Shown here: positions 31,803-39,835 of the stretch, piece by piece | How the letters are laid out: each line of letters begins with the position of its first letter | How positions within the stretch are numbered: position 1 is the first letter of the stretch | Assembly: GCA_964505535.1 (NCBI GenBank) | Contig: CAZDIU010000007.1 | Location: 1-47,391, forward strand | DNA: 47,391 nt | Direction: 5' to 3' | DNA from: JAABRU01 sp964505535 | GTDB lineage: Bacteria; Desulfobacterota; Desulfobacteria; Desulfobacterales; Desulfococcaceae | Notes under the pieces: model-generated | The model's input: only the letters and a program-made list of their open reading frames with translations | Told to the model about the DNA's origin: nothing | The model's database searches: none | Program-made: the position numbers and the translations under genes

Positions 31803-33006
31803 TCGGTATAATGGCATCAAAAACCTGCAGTTCAACGATTTCTTCCCGATCCCAGAACTCTCCGAAGTCATGGGAAGCGAATTTCCCCGGGCCTCCTGCT
31901 TCCATGATCGCTTGTTTCACAAATTGGTAATCAACCAAATCCTTTACCACAGTATCCGGCTCCAGTTTTTCCAGAAAAGCCTTGTCCCCCTCCACCAGGG
32001 TCTGACCCATCTGCTCAAGAATAAAACGGGTGGCAGAAGGATAGGGCCAGGGCTGAAATCCGATCCTGCCGATATTCCATTCCGGATGCACAATGGCCTG
32101 GGGGAGAGTGCCTTTGCCGTATTCCGGAAGGTTTGCATATCCGGTGAACACCCTTTTGACCACATCCTCAGGTGCAGGCAGATAATTCCGGCTCAGGATT
32201 TCTGCTGCTTCCGGCATATGTTCCGATGTCCATAACTGGGCCCGGACAATGGCATTGATCACCTTTTGGGCAAAGACCGGTTTGGAGCGGATCAGATTTT
32301 CATTCATGACCACCACGCAGCAGGGATGATTTTTCCAAATATCGCCTGTAAAGCGCAGGATTTTTGCCCTGATTTTTATTTCAGCAAATGCGTTGAACGG
32401 TTCGGCCACAATGAAACCGTCAATTTTTTTCGCGGCCAGGGATACCGGCATTTCCGGAGGCGGAAGAACAAAAAGATTCGTCTCATCCGGTTTCAGGGAA
32501 GCACTCTGGGGCCGTATCACGGGTTTCAGTCCTGCTTTCCGCAGTCCCATCTGGAGGATGACATTGTGCATGGAATACCAGTAGGGCACGGCAATCTGTC
32601 TGCCTCCGAGATCCGCAAAACTTCTGATATCCGTGTCCGGTCCCACGGTAATCGCGCTGCCGTTGGTATGATCCCAGGCCATAATTTTCGCGGGTGCACG
32701 AAGATGATAACGCATCCATATGGGAATCGGAAGCAGCAGATGCACCAGATTGAACTTTCCGCTGAGAAAAGACTCGGAAAGCGTTGACCAGTCCCGGATT
32801 TTCACAGGTTTTTCCGCTTTCAGCCCCTCATCCCTGAAATAATTTTTTGCATGGGCAATCAGCAGGGGTGTGGCATCCGTAATCGGCAGATAACCGATGC
32901 GCACGGTTTCCGGCTCTTCGGGACAGACCCTGCCCGGTATCAGGGTTCCGGCCAGAGCACCCGCTCCGGCTGCTGCTGTTTTCAGAAACTCTCTTCGGCT
33001 GAGCAT
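31795..33006 (-). CDS. ABC importer substrate-binding protein (NMT1/NrtA-like), Tat-exported
   Basis: 403 residues. Twin-arginine signal SRREFLKTAAAGAGALAG precedes a bilobed NMT1/NrtA-type domain: VRIGYLPITDATPLLIAHAK, FLSGKFNLVHLLLPIPIWM, LGGRQIAVPYWYSMHNVILQ, AKKIDGFIVAEPFNAFAEIK and PCCVVVMNENLI. The family binds nitrate, bicarbonate, sulfonates, thiamine precursors or similar; the ligand here is not predictable. Tat export suggests folding before transport. AAGGA lies 9 nt before the ATG; the stop overlaps the permease start. Confidence 0.9.
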   Translation of the reverse strand: MLSRREFLKTAAAGAGALAGTLIPGRVCPEEPETVRIGYLPITDATPLLIAHAKNYFRDEGLKAEKPVKIRDWSTLSESFLSGKFNLVHLLLPIPIWMRYHLRAPAKIMAWDHTNGSAITVGPDTDIRSFADLGGRQIAVPYWYSMHNVILQMGLRKAGLKPVIRPQSASLKPDETNLFVLPPPEMPVSLAAKKIDGFIVAEPFNAFAEIKIRAKILRFTGDIWKNHPCCVVVMNENLIRSKPVFAQKVINAIVRAQLWTSEHMPEAAEILSRNYLPAPEDVVKRVFTGYANLPEYGKGTLPQAIVHPEWNIGRIGFQPWPYPSATRFILEQMGQTLVEGDKAFLEKLEPDTVVKDLVDYQFVKQAIMEAGGPGKFASHDFGEFWDREEIVELQVFDAIIPND

Positions 33007-33088
33007 GGCTGTTTTTCCTTATTTCACGCAACCCAATCAATGAGGCTGTGCAGTCCTTCAGAAAATCCGCAGACTGTTCTCTTTTTCC

Positions 33089-33113
33089 GTCATTCCGGAA
33101 CAAGCCGGAATCC
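33089..33113. repeat. Short palindromic repeat, copy 4
   Basis: GTCATTCCGGAACAAGCCGG followed by AATCC lies inside the ABC operon between the ATPase and binding-protein genes. An RNA hairpin here could set relative expression. Confidence 0.7.
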
Positions 33114-33164
33114 GGTGATTTCAGCATATTCCGGAGTCGGTTTTCGCAGGCATGACATATTCCC

Positions 33165-33941
33165 TCATACCTCAAACTGGTTGCCCAGAAATATCTTCTT
33201 AAACCGCTGCAGAATATTGGCACGGATGAGCAGATAGGGTTTGCTGCCAATATCTCTTGGATAATGCAGATTCACATCAAAGGTTCCCACCAGTCGGCAG
33301 GGACGTCTGCCCAGCAGCACGATCCGGTTTCCCAGAAGCAGGGCTTCATTTATGTCATGGGTTACAAAAATGACCGTAAACTTTTCTGTCTGCCAGAACT
33401 GGAGCAGCATCTGCTGCAGATAGTTCCGGGTAAAGGTGTCCAGCGCTGAAAACGGTTCATCCAGAATAAGGATTTGCGGATGTCCGATCAGCGCTCTTGC
33501 CAGACAGACCCGCTGGGCCATGCCCAAAGACAGCTCATGGGGACGGACTTTTTCAAATCCCTTCAGTCCCATGATTCCGATTTGGCGCTCGGCCCGTTCC
33601 CGAAGATTTTCCGTGTCCCCGCGCAGTTTGCATCCAAAGACAATGTTTTCTTCCACTGTCAGCCAGGGCAGAAGGCTTGGCTGCTGAAACAGGATGGCCC
33701 TGGAGGGATGGGGTCCTTCAATTTTCTGATCATCCACCAGTATTTCCCCTGAACTGAGGGGAAGCAGCCCGGCCAGAAGATTCAGAAAAGTGGTTTTTCC
33801 GCATCCTGATTCTCCCAGTATGACCACAAACTCTCCAGCCCCGATGGAAAAGGTGATGTCCCTGAGAACAGTGAACTTTCTCTTTCCGTTGACAAGAAAG
33901 GATTTGCTGATGTTCCGAATACGTATTTTCATTTTTTTCAT
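33165..33941 (-). CDS. ABC importer ATP-binding protein (NitT/TauT class)
   Basis: 258 residues. Walker A GESGCGKTT, Q-loop ILFQQPSLLPWLTVEENI, signature LSLGMAQR (second Ser/Gly replaced by Leu versus LSGGxxQR), Walker B ILILDEPFSALD and H-loop FVTHDINEALLLG. The LLPWLTVxEN block is typical of SsuB/TauB/NrtD. First gene of the importer operon; the ~158-nt gap to the next gene holds a REP-like palindrome. Confidence 0.94.
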   Translation of the reverse strand: MKKMKIRIRNISKSFLVNGKRKFTVLRDITFSIGAGEFVVILGESGCGKTTFLNLLAGLLPLSSGEILVDDQKIEGPHPSRAILFQQPSLLPWLTVEENIVFGCKLRGDTENLRERAERQIGIMGLKGFEKVRPHELSLGMAQRVCLARALIGHPQILILDEPFSALDTFTRNYLQQMLLQFWQTEKFTVIFVTHDINEALLLGNRIVLLGRRPCRLVGTFDVNLHYPRDIGSKPYLLIRANILQRFKKIFLGNQFEV

Positions 33942-34495
33942 TTTTCTTCAAGGGTCCCTGCCCGAAAGTCATGGACAGGGCATCAAAAATCCCCCTTCAC
34001 GACAGTCAACCCAATGCCTGATCCGCAACCCCTGTATTTAAGCACAGATTGAAAAAGATGAACACAGATATTCTTCAGGCAGTGACAAAAAAACTGTTTT
34101 CCGCGTCCGAATCTTCAGAAGCCGAAAACAGATACCGCTCCCAAAGTAAAAGCTGACGATGAATTAGTCAAGCAAATCCATTGTTTTTTTGCCGGAATAT
34201 CTGGCAATCCGGTTTTGCTTTCTCCCAAAATACGGTGAAAAAAGCAGGAATCTCTGAAACTCCTGCGGAAAAGGATTTCTGTCCTCACGAAAAAGATGGC
34301 AGAACCACAAAAACAGGCTTTTTGCGGATTTATCAGAATTTCCTTGCTTTCGCATCAAATATTGTTTACACTTCAAAAATCAATCAAGTCCCGCCTTCGC
34401 TGCAGGGGAGACAGTTTCGTTCGGAAGGAAGTTTTTGTCAGATGTGCATCCTCCTGTTTGAAACGTTGAAATTTTTATGAAAGGAGGATGTTGCC
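33942..34495. other. Gap upstream of the cold-shock gene
   Basis: About 550 bp. The 3' part probably contains the cold-shock gene promoter and leader, as such genes often have long 5' UTRs. I cannot fix a promoter. No gene supported. Confidence 0.4.
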
Positions 34496-34696
34496 ATGGC
34501 AAAAGGAACTGTGAAATGGTTCAGTGAGCAAAAAGGATTCGGATTCATTGCGCAGGAAAACGGGCCGGACGTATTTGTTCATCATTCTGCAATAAATGCA
34601 TCCGGGTTCAGAACCCTCAATGAGGGTGACCGGGTTTCCTTTGAGATAGAAAAAGGACAGAAAGGTCCTTCCGCTGTAAATGTTACCGCAGAGTAA
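34496..34696 (+). CDS. Cold-shock protein (CspA family)
   Basis: 66 residues, the size of a single cold-shock domain. Starts MAKGTVKWFSEQKGFGFIAQ with RNP1 KGFGFI, then RNP2 VFVHHSAI, FRTLNEGDRVSFEIEKGQKG and PSAVNVT. Binds single-stranded RNA/DNA and melts secondary structure. AAAGGAGG upstream of the ATG; followed by a strong terminator. Its neighbour downstream is another RNA-binding protein. Confidence 0.96.
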   Translation: MAKGTVKWFSEQKGFGFIAQENGPDVFVHHSAINASGFRTLNEGDRVSFEIEKGQKGPSAVNVTAE

Positions 34697-34714
34697 CTTC
34701 CCGCTTCTGATTCA

Positions 34715-34760
34715 GAAAGGGCATTTCTTCGGCACAGAGAAGAAATGCCCTTTCCTTTGC
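34715..34760 (+). terminator. Rho-independent terminator of the cold-shock gene
   Basis: Perfect 16-bp stem GAAAGGGCATTTCTTC (34715-34730) with 34739-34754, 8-nt loop, then CTTTGCG. The T-run is modest, but the stem is very strong. Confidence 0.8.
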
Positions 34761-34939
34761 GTGCGATACCCGGTTTTCAGTTAATTTTTTTTAGGCGGTT
34801 GCAGGGGGGCAGATTCGGAACCTGTTCCTGTCTGTCAAGGATGCTGAAAGAAAAAAGATACCTTCTTTGTGTCTTTTCCTGCAACGCACCCAGAATATTT
34901 TTCGGAAGTCTGCAACATCGAAAAATGAAAGGATTCTTT

Positions 34940-35221
34940 ATGAACATTTATGTCGGCAATCTGTCCTATAATTTTACAGAGGATCGCCTGAGGGGTATGT
35001 TTGAGGAATTTGGCACAGTTGAGAGCGTGAAAGTCATCATGGACAGATTCAGCGGAAAATCCAAGGGATTCGGATTTGTGGAAATGCCAAGCAATTCCGA
35101 GGCTGACCAGGCGATCAAGGCATTGAACGGAAAATTCTTTGATGATCGGAATATCAAGGTCAACCCCGCGGATCCGGGCGGGAAACGCGCCAAACGGACG
35201 CTTCGGAAAAGAAGATATTGA
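34940..35221 (+). CDS. RRM RNA-binding protein
   Basis: 93 residues from ATG 34940 (AAAGGA upstream). One RRM: RNP2 MNIYVGNLSYNFTEDRLRGM, RNP1 KGFGFVEMPSN, then ADQAIKALNGKFFDDRNIKV and a basic tail GGKRAKRTLRKRRY. Bacterial single-RRM proteins of this size occur in cyanobacteria and deltaproteobacteria and are often cold-induced. A longer frame from 34745 lacks family features. Separate from the csp gene by a terminator, so independently transcribed. Confidence 0.94.
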   Translation: MNIYVGNLSYNFTEDRLRGMFEEFGTVESVKVIMDRFSGKSKGFGFVEMPSNSEADQAIKALNGKFFDDRNIKVNPADPGGKRAKRTLRKRRY

Positions 35222-35384
35222 CAATTCCGGCAGATTTTGTCCTGCTGCTGTTCTCAGAGACATCCCGGAACATTCTTTCCGGTTTTCACCGGCTTTTTCT
35301 CCCTTTGCAAAAAAGGGAGAAAAAATGCTGAAGCAAGAGTGCTTTTTCTATAAGAGTGAAGCCTGAAAAACATGTCAGCACAGT

Positions 35385-36035
35385 TCAGAAATCCCAGAAA
35401 ACCTTCAGGCCGTTTTTTTTCTTCTCATAATAAATGATTTTCACTTCAATCTCTTCCGGCAGCATGGGTTTGGATTTGTAGGAAACAGGCTTGACAGATA
35501 CGGGCATTGCACCGATATAGCCGTCAATCCCCTTTGATTCCTCGTCGGGAGTTGCCAGCCGGAAGGATGTTTTTTTTGCATCCGCAATCTGTTTCAGGAT
35601 GCTTTTCTGAAAACGCAGTCCCCCATAGCTTTGGGTCAGAACCAGATGTTCCACCCATTTTTTCACAAGGGCTTTGTCAATTTCTTCGGCTGCCCTGCGG
35701 AGTTTTACAATCATATCATATATCTTTTCCGCAGCCTGATCAATGGCCTGCGGTTTCTGCGCTGTGTACCACTGCACCCATTCCTCATATTCCCTTCCCG
35801 GAAATTCCTGAATCAGTTCAGAGATCTGTCCCACTGTTTTCGGTCTTGTGGCCTGTGCGTTCTGATTGGCCAGATTCATGATTTGAGTGCTGTATTTGGG
35901 GAAATCCGGAGCGGAACCGCTCACATCATGGGCAATGTCATGGTTGCGGATGAAAAAGGTTTTTTCAGCAGCATGGATACAGTCACGGCCTGACAGCAGC
36001 AGAACAATGAAAAGAAAAACAGATATATGTCTCAT
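35385..36035 (-). CDS. MjaI-like type II restriction endonuclease with an N-terminal signal peptide
   Basis: 216 residues. From ~45 on, blocks fit the MjaI (CTAG-cutting) family as I recall it: PDFPKYSTQIMNLANQNAQA, TRPKTVGQISELIQEF, AIDQAAEKIYDMIVKLRRAA, KKWVEHLVLTQSYGGLRFQ, RLATPDEESKGIDGYIGAMP and PVSVKP, ending LPEEIEVKIIYYEKKKNG. D..G-x-VSVK in the last block looks like a PD-(D/E)XK catalytic core. Odd: the first ~22 residues MRHISVFLFIVLLLSGRDC form a classic signal peptide ending IHAAE, and GAGGG 8 nt upstream supports this start. No DNA methyltransferase lies within several genes. Either a stand-alone exported nuclease or a misassigned fold. Confidence 0.65.
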   Translation of the reverse strand: MRHISVFLFIVLLLSGRDCIHAAEKTFFIRNHDIAHDVSGSAPDFPKYSTQIMNLANQNAQATRPKTVGQISELIQEFPGREYEEWVQWYTAQKPQAIDQAAEKIYDMIVKLRRAAEEIDKALVKKWVEHLVLTQSYGGLRFQKSILKQIADAKKTSFRLATPDEESKGIDGYIGAMPVSVKPVSYKSKPMLPEEIEVKIIYYEKKKNGLKVFWDF

Positions 36036-36226
36036 AAAAATAACCCTCTTGCAAATAATATAAAATTTGTGTACAGTTTTGACACTGGGTCAAACCGGTT
36101 GATTTTTTTACATTTGAATTTCGCACAGAAAAAAACCTGTGTCACTCTGCGGTCAAAAACAGACGATCAGCGGATCTGACCCGGTGCCACAGTTTTTTTG
36201 AAAACTGCCAATTTCTGAAAGGCTGC

Positions 36227-36976
36227 ATGAAAAAAACATATTCTGTCATCATTCCTGCATACAATGAAGAGAAATGGCTGCCCCGCACACTGGCTGCCCT
36301 GAACACTGCCATGCAGGAAACAGACATGACCGGGGAAGTCATTGTGACAGACAACAATTCTGCGGATATGACAGGCCGGATTGCCCGTGAATACCGCGCA
36401 CGGGTGGTTTTTGAGCCAGTCAACCAGATTGCCCGCGCGCGCAATGCCGGGGCCAAAGCTGCAAAAGGGAATTATCTGATTTTTCTGGATGCGGACACCC
36501 TTGTCACCCCCTCGATTCTGAAGGCCGCTTTGAACAGACTGGAAAGCGGGACATGCTGCGGGGGCGGTATCCGGGTGGATTTTGGAACGGTTTCCCCGCG
36601 TTTTGTGCAGAGCCTTGTTGACCTGTGGAATATGATCTCCCTGAAATTCGGGCTGGCAGCCGGTTCTTTTGTCTTCTGTCTGCGGGAGGCATTTGAGGCG
36701 GTACGCGGATTTGACGAAAGGGTGTATGCATCCGAGGAAATCGGTTTCTCTCTGAAAATCCGGCGGTGGGGGAGAAAGAGGGGAATGGATTTCTGCATCA
36801 TCCAGGAGGAATTCATCGTGTCCTCACCGCGGAAACTGCACTGGTTTTCGCCGGTTCAGACCTGGCTTTTCACCCTGTCTGTGTTCATCATTCCCTTTGC
36901 GCCCTTTTCCAGAACCCTCTGCCGACTGTGGTACAAACGGCCGGCAGAGCCGGGGAAAAATATCAACAAAAGCTGA
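36227..36976 (+). CDS. Glycosyltransferase family 2
   Basis: 249 residues, GT-A fold. Seen: SVIIPAYNEEKWLPRTLAAL, VIVTDNNSADMTGRIARE, ARARNAGAKAAKGNYLIFLD ADT-type DXD region, a mid-domain AGSFVFCLREAFEAVRGFDE (family F..R..F..V.GFDE) and EEIGFSLKIRRWGR. One hydrophobic C-terminal stretch (TWLFTLSVFIIPFAPF) may anchor it. Acceptor unknown. A terminator hairpin follows. Confidence 0.9.
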   Translation: MKKTYSVIIPAYNEEKWLPRTLAALNTAMQETDMTGEVIVTDNNSADMTGRIAREYRARVVFEPVNQIARARNAGAKAAKGNYLIFLDADTLVTPSILKAALNRLESGTCCGGGIRVDFGTVSPRFVQSLVDLWNMISLKFGLAAGSFVFCLREAFEAVRGFDERVYASEEIGFSLKIRRWGRKRGMDFCIIQEEFIVSSPRKLHWFSPVQTWLFTLSVFIIPFAPFSRTLCRLWYKRPAEPGKNINKS

Positions 36977-37016
36977 TGCGCTGTCAGGTTTGATTTTGGA
37001 ATTTCACCTTCACAGC

Positions 37017-37049
37017 AAAACCGGATTTTTTGGAAAAATCCGGTTTTTT
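37017..37049 (+). terminator. Rho-independent terminator after the glycosyltransferase
   Basis: AACCGGATTTTT pairs with AAAAATCCGGTT across a 3-4 nt loop, followed by TTTT. The same stem is the core of the family B elements. Confidence 0.75.
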
Positions 37050-37080
37050 ACAACTCACAGATTCAAGGCTGACAAAAGAT

Positions 37081-37180
37081 TAAGGGTTTGTAAAAAAATA
37101 ACCTGCACAATTTCGTCCTGAACCCTGAGGGTTTTGAAAACCCTCAGGGTTTGCAACAAGTTATTTTTATACAGATCCTA
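37081..37180. repeat. Dispersed ~100-bp element, family A copy 3
   Basis: TAAGGGTTTGTAAAAAAATA left end, AAGTTATTTTTATACAGATC right end, with inner AACCCTGAGGG / CCCTCAGGGTT. Its last bases supply the stop codon of the Mth938-domain gene (37178-37180). Confidence 0.8.
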
Positions 37181-37519
37181 ACAGGTCAGGTGAAATCCCG
37201 CTGCCACATTTTTCCCTTCAGTCACCAGACAGTTGTATGTCTTCACAGCAGCACCCGATTTTTCCTCGATCAGGACAATCCCTTTCTGTGACACCAGTTC
37301 ACGGAGAGCATCATCTGCTGACATCATGCCGAAATATCCTGTGCCGATGAGCAGAATTTCCGGTTCGGATTCCAGCATATCACGGACATCCTCGGTGCAG
37401 ACAGTATGCCCTTTTCTCCTCCGCCAGTCCGGAATCACTTTCCCCCGGACAATGCGCAGATCTTTATGATATTTCTCTCCGTGCACCACAATTTTCCCAA
37501 AGGAATAGTCGCTGATCAT
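37178..37519 (-). CDS. Mth938-domain protein
   Basis: 113 residues, compact Mth938/DUF498 alpha-beta fold: FGKIVVHGEKYHKDLRIVRG, PDWRRRKGHTVCTEDVRDML, EILLIGTGYFGMM and GIVLIEEKSGAAVKTYNCLV. The family is found alone or fused to assembly factors; its biochemical role is open. The ATG overlaps the transglutaminase-like gene stop (TGATG), so the two are coupled. The stop codon lies in a dispersed repeat; the true C-terminus could have been trimmed slightly. Confidence 0.85.
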   Translation of the reverse strand: MISDYSFGKIVVHGEKYHKDLRIVRGKVIPDWRRRKGHTVCTEDVRDMLESEPEILLIGTGYFGMMSADDALRELVSQKGIVLIEEKSGAAVKTYNCLVTEGKNVAAGFHLTC

Positions 37520-38238
37520 CAGGTGACAACATCCTCCGTGTCAAAATTCCGCCAGGATTTTTCTCCGCTTTTCTCCAGCCGCTTAATCCAGCTTTGCACC
37601 CTTTCCTCTCCATAGACCTTTTTCCATGCGGTCAGGATTTCATCCACCGGAATATCCGCATATTCCCCGTGATATTCCACATATTCCATAAACCGTTTTT
37701 TTTCCGCATTGTACGGCTGGAAGACAGAATCCGCCCTGCCGTCAAATTCCAGAGGTTCAACGCCATGACGCTGACAGAGTTCCTTGTTAAAGGCAGGTGT
37801 GGCCTTCACCCATCGTCCATTGAGGAAAAATTCGGTATAGCCATGAAACACAAACAGATCACAGCCGATATGCTCCAGCAGTTGCCGGGTGGCCAGATGA
37901 TTGCGGACAGTGGCAAATCCCACGCGGGTGGGAATGCTGCAGGCACGGCCCAGCGCGCAGAGCAGCCCGGCCTTGCTGATGCAGAACCCGCGTCCGTTTT
38001 TCAGGACCTGACTGGCACGGTAATGTTCGGGCCGGTAAAAGGGCGTATAGGGATCATACCAGATGCCATCGCGCACCGCGTAATAAAGTTTCACGGCTGC
38101 GGAAAGCGGCTGAGCCAGACTGTCTCCCGCAACATCCTGTGCAAAACGGATAATGTCAGGGTGAGTGCTGTCCAGGATCGATGTGGCGGCAAGATATTCC
38201 CGCGCAGGAGAATCCGCAGTATGCATGTCAGATTTCAT
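37519..38238 (-). CDS. Transglutaminase-like cysteine protease-fold protein
   Basis: 239 residues. Core motif NGRGFCISKAGLLCALGRAC with putative nucleophile C86, then VGFATVRNHLATRQLL and FVFHGYTEFFLNGRWVKATP with H132. The usual Asp after the Trp strand is replaced by TPA (WVKATPAFNKE), a pattern seen in one transglutaminase-like branch, so the triad may be completed elsewhere. No signal peptide. AAGGA before the ATG. Coupled to the Mth938-domain gene. Confidence 0.85.
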   Translation of the reverse strand: MKSDMHTADSPAREYLAATSILDSTHPDIIRFAQDVAGDSLAQPLSAAVKLYYAVRDGIWYDPYTPFYRPEHYRASQVLKNGRGFCISKAGLLCALGRACSIPTRVGFATVRNHLATRQLLEHIGCDLFVFHGYTEFFLNGRWVKATPAFNKELCQRHGVEPLEFDGRADSVFQPYNAEKKRFMEYVEYHGEYADIPVDEILTAWKKVYGEERVQSWIKRLEKSGEKSWRNFDTEDVVT

Positions 38239-38499
38239 AATATTCCTTACGTACTGTTTTTTATAAAAATATTGTCATCCGGAAATCCTGCGGTTTCTCA
38301 GACAGAAATTTTCCACAAGTCCGCAGTCGCGGCACAGGCAGAACTGCCGGGGTGCTGCTTTCCGGAATCAGCAGACCTGCCGTCCCGTTTTGAGGCATAA
38401 TGCACAAAAACAAAATTGACAGAGCCATGCAGCCCTGTCAGTCTTTTAATCCGCAGCCGAAGATGCTGTGTCCTTTGCGGGCAAATCAGAGATGGCTGC
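38239..38499. other. Gap between the transglutaminase-like gene and the winged-helix gene
   Basis: About 260 bp; nothing recognisable on either strand. Confidence 0.4.
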
Positions 38500-39204
38500 T
38501 TACCCTTTTCCGGCATATTTCTTATGCAAAAAAATTCCTATGCCCCAGACAGCAGCAGCAAGGACAGCCGTCAGCAGGATGGGCATAACAAAGGTATACA
38601 CTGCAAAACAGCACAGCCCAAAAAACAGCAGCAGCACACAGCATATAAGGACAAAGGTGGTGAAAGATGCAGTGACAGACAATTTGTAACGGTCAGAATA
38701 GCGGAGGGAGAATTCCATTGTCCTTCCTGCATGCTGTGCCGGTTTTTCCAAGTGCATGATACCTGTGGGCACGGATTTGTCCACGGCTTTTTTCATCACC
38801 CGGAAAACTGGCCGGACTGAGGGGGAGGGACCCGTGTATTTCTGGAGACTTGGATAATCAGCCAAAACCTGTTCCAGTGTATATCGGTCTGCTCCTTTTT
38901 TCCGTGTCAGATCACAGGCTCTGGATTCGGAAAGTGACACAGCTTCCGGAACCAGGGTATACACCAGGGCATTTCCCTGTCTGTGTTTGCCTATGAAATG
39001 ACCCAGATCGCATTTTTCCGGATCACTGATTCGGAAAAGGATGCGGGAAACACTTCCGATGCTGATTTCCTGTCCGGTCTTCCGGCTCAGGCTTTCCGAA
39101 ATGTCCCGCGATCTCAGGGGAAGCCCGGTCAGCAGTTCGGCCACCACCAGCCGGGCCATGCCCTTTTCCTTTTCCGGGTTTGCTGCAGGATGTTCCGCTG
39201 TCAT
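38500..39204 (-). CDS. Winged-helix-like membrane protein coupled to an IHF/HU subunit
   Basis: 234 residues, no named family. The N-terminal ~90 residues look like a wHTH: ARLVVAELLTGLPLRSRDIS, ESLSRKTGQEISIGSVSRIL and FIGKHRQGNALVYTLVPEAV. A charged linker follows. The C-terminal ~60 residues hold two hydrophobic helices (VTASFTTFVLICCVLLLFFG, then VMPILLTAVLAAAVWGIGIF). Start overlaps the upstream IHF/HU stop by ATGA. A DNA-binding domain tied to the membrane and translated with a nucleoid protein suggests a shared regulatory task (inference). Confidence 0.7.
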   Translation of the reverse strand: MTAEHPAANPEKEKGMARLVVAELLTGLPLRSRDISESLSRKTGQEISIGSVSRILFRISDPEKCDLGHFIGKHRQGNALVYTLVPEAVSLSESRACDLTRKKGADRYTLEQVLADYPSLQKYTGPSPSVRPVFRVMKKAVDKSVPTGIMHLEKPAQHAGRTMEFSLRYSDRYKLSVTASFTTFVLICCVLLLFFGLCCFAVYTFVMPILLTAVLAAAVWGIGIFLHKKYAGKG

Positions 39205-39497
39205 TTTTCAGAAGATTCGCCGTTGACTTTTTCCCGGAGTTTGCCCGAACATTTGAATGTGACCACCCGTCTGGGGGCCAGCATCATGTCATCCCCTGTG
39301 GCCGGGTTTCTTCCTCTTCTCTCTTTCTTGTCCTTTACGCAGAATTTGCCGAATCCGCTGATCAGAACATCATCTCCGGCCTGCATGGTCCGTTTCATGA
39401 TCTCAAGAAGCTTTTCCACAATGTCGGTTGTCTCTTTTTTGGAAAAACGAAGTTCTTCCTGAATGTTATCAATAATCTGGGCTTTTGTCAGGGTCAT
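39201..39497 (-). CDS. Nucleoid protein, IHF-alpha/HU family
   Basis: 98 residues from ATG 39497 (AAGGAG 8 nt upstream). Seen: MTLTKAQIIDNIQEELRFSK, VLISGFGKFCVKDKKERRGR with the beta-arm tip RNPATGDDM (Pro intercalates DNA in this family), APRRVVTFKCSGKLREKVNG. The N-terminus (LTKA.I..NI) and ARRVVTF resemble IHF-alpha more than HU. DNA bending protein. Overlaps the wHTH membrane gene. Confidence 0.93.
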   Translation of the reverse strand: MTLTKAQIIDNIQEELRFSKKETTDIVEKLLEIMKRTMQAGDDVLISGFGKFCVKDKKERRGRNPATGDDMMLAPRRVVTFKCSGKLREKVNGESSEK

Positions 39498-39539
39498 GGT
39501 GATCTCACTCCTTTTTTTGATTATTCTGGGATAATGCAA

Positions 39540-39835
39540 TTTTTCTGAAACCGGCCATCGCTTTTGTTTGTGTTACGGTTCCGGGCCTGCTGCCAGAACT
39601 TTTCTGTCCGGTTTGAGTCTTCGAAGCCGGAAAAATCCGGTTTTTTCCCTTTGCAGACGCACTTTTGTTATAAATATCAGTATTTGTAAATTTTGTAAAG
39701 AGTTGTTACGGTATTGCGTGCATTTTTTGTTCATTTTTTTTGCAGCATACTCCAAAAGCCCTGAAAACCCGCATCTGAACGCGAAAACCACGCAACTCCT
39801 GAATCTGACTGAAAATTGTGAATCAGATTTTATTC
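39540..39835. other. Gap upstream of the IHF/HU gene
   Basis: About 296 bp, AT-rich, presumably carrying the IHF/HU promoter. No gene or strong hairpin seen. Confidence 0.4.

Noticed and set aside
35293..35325. Stem TTCTCCCTTT / AAAGGGAGAA as terminator of the RRM gene
   Set aside because: The hairpin is real, but it lacks a T-run on the plus strand, so a terminator call is not well supported.
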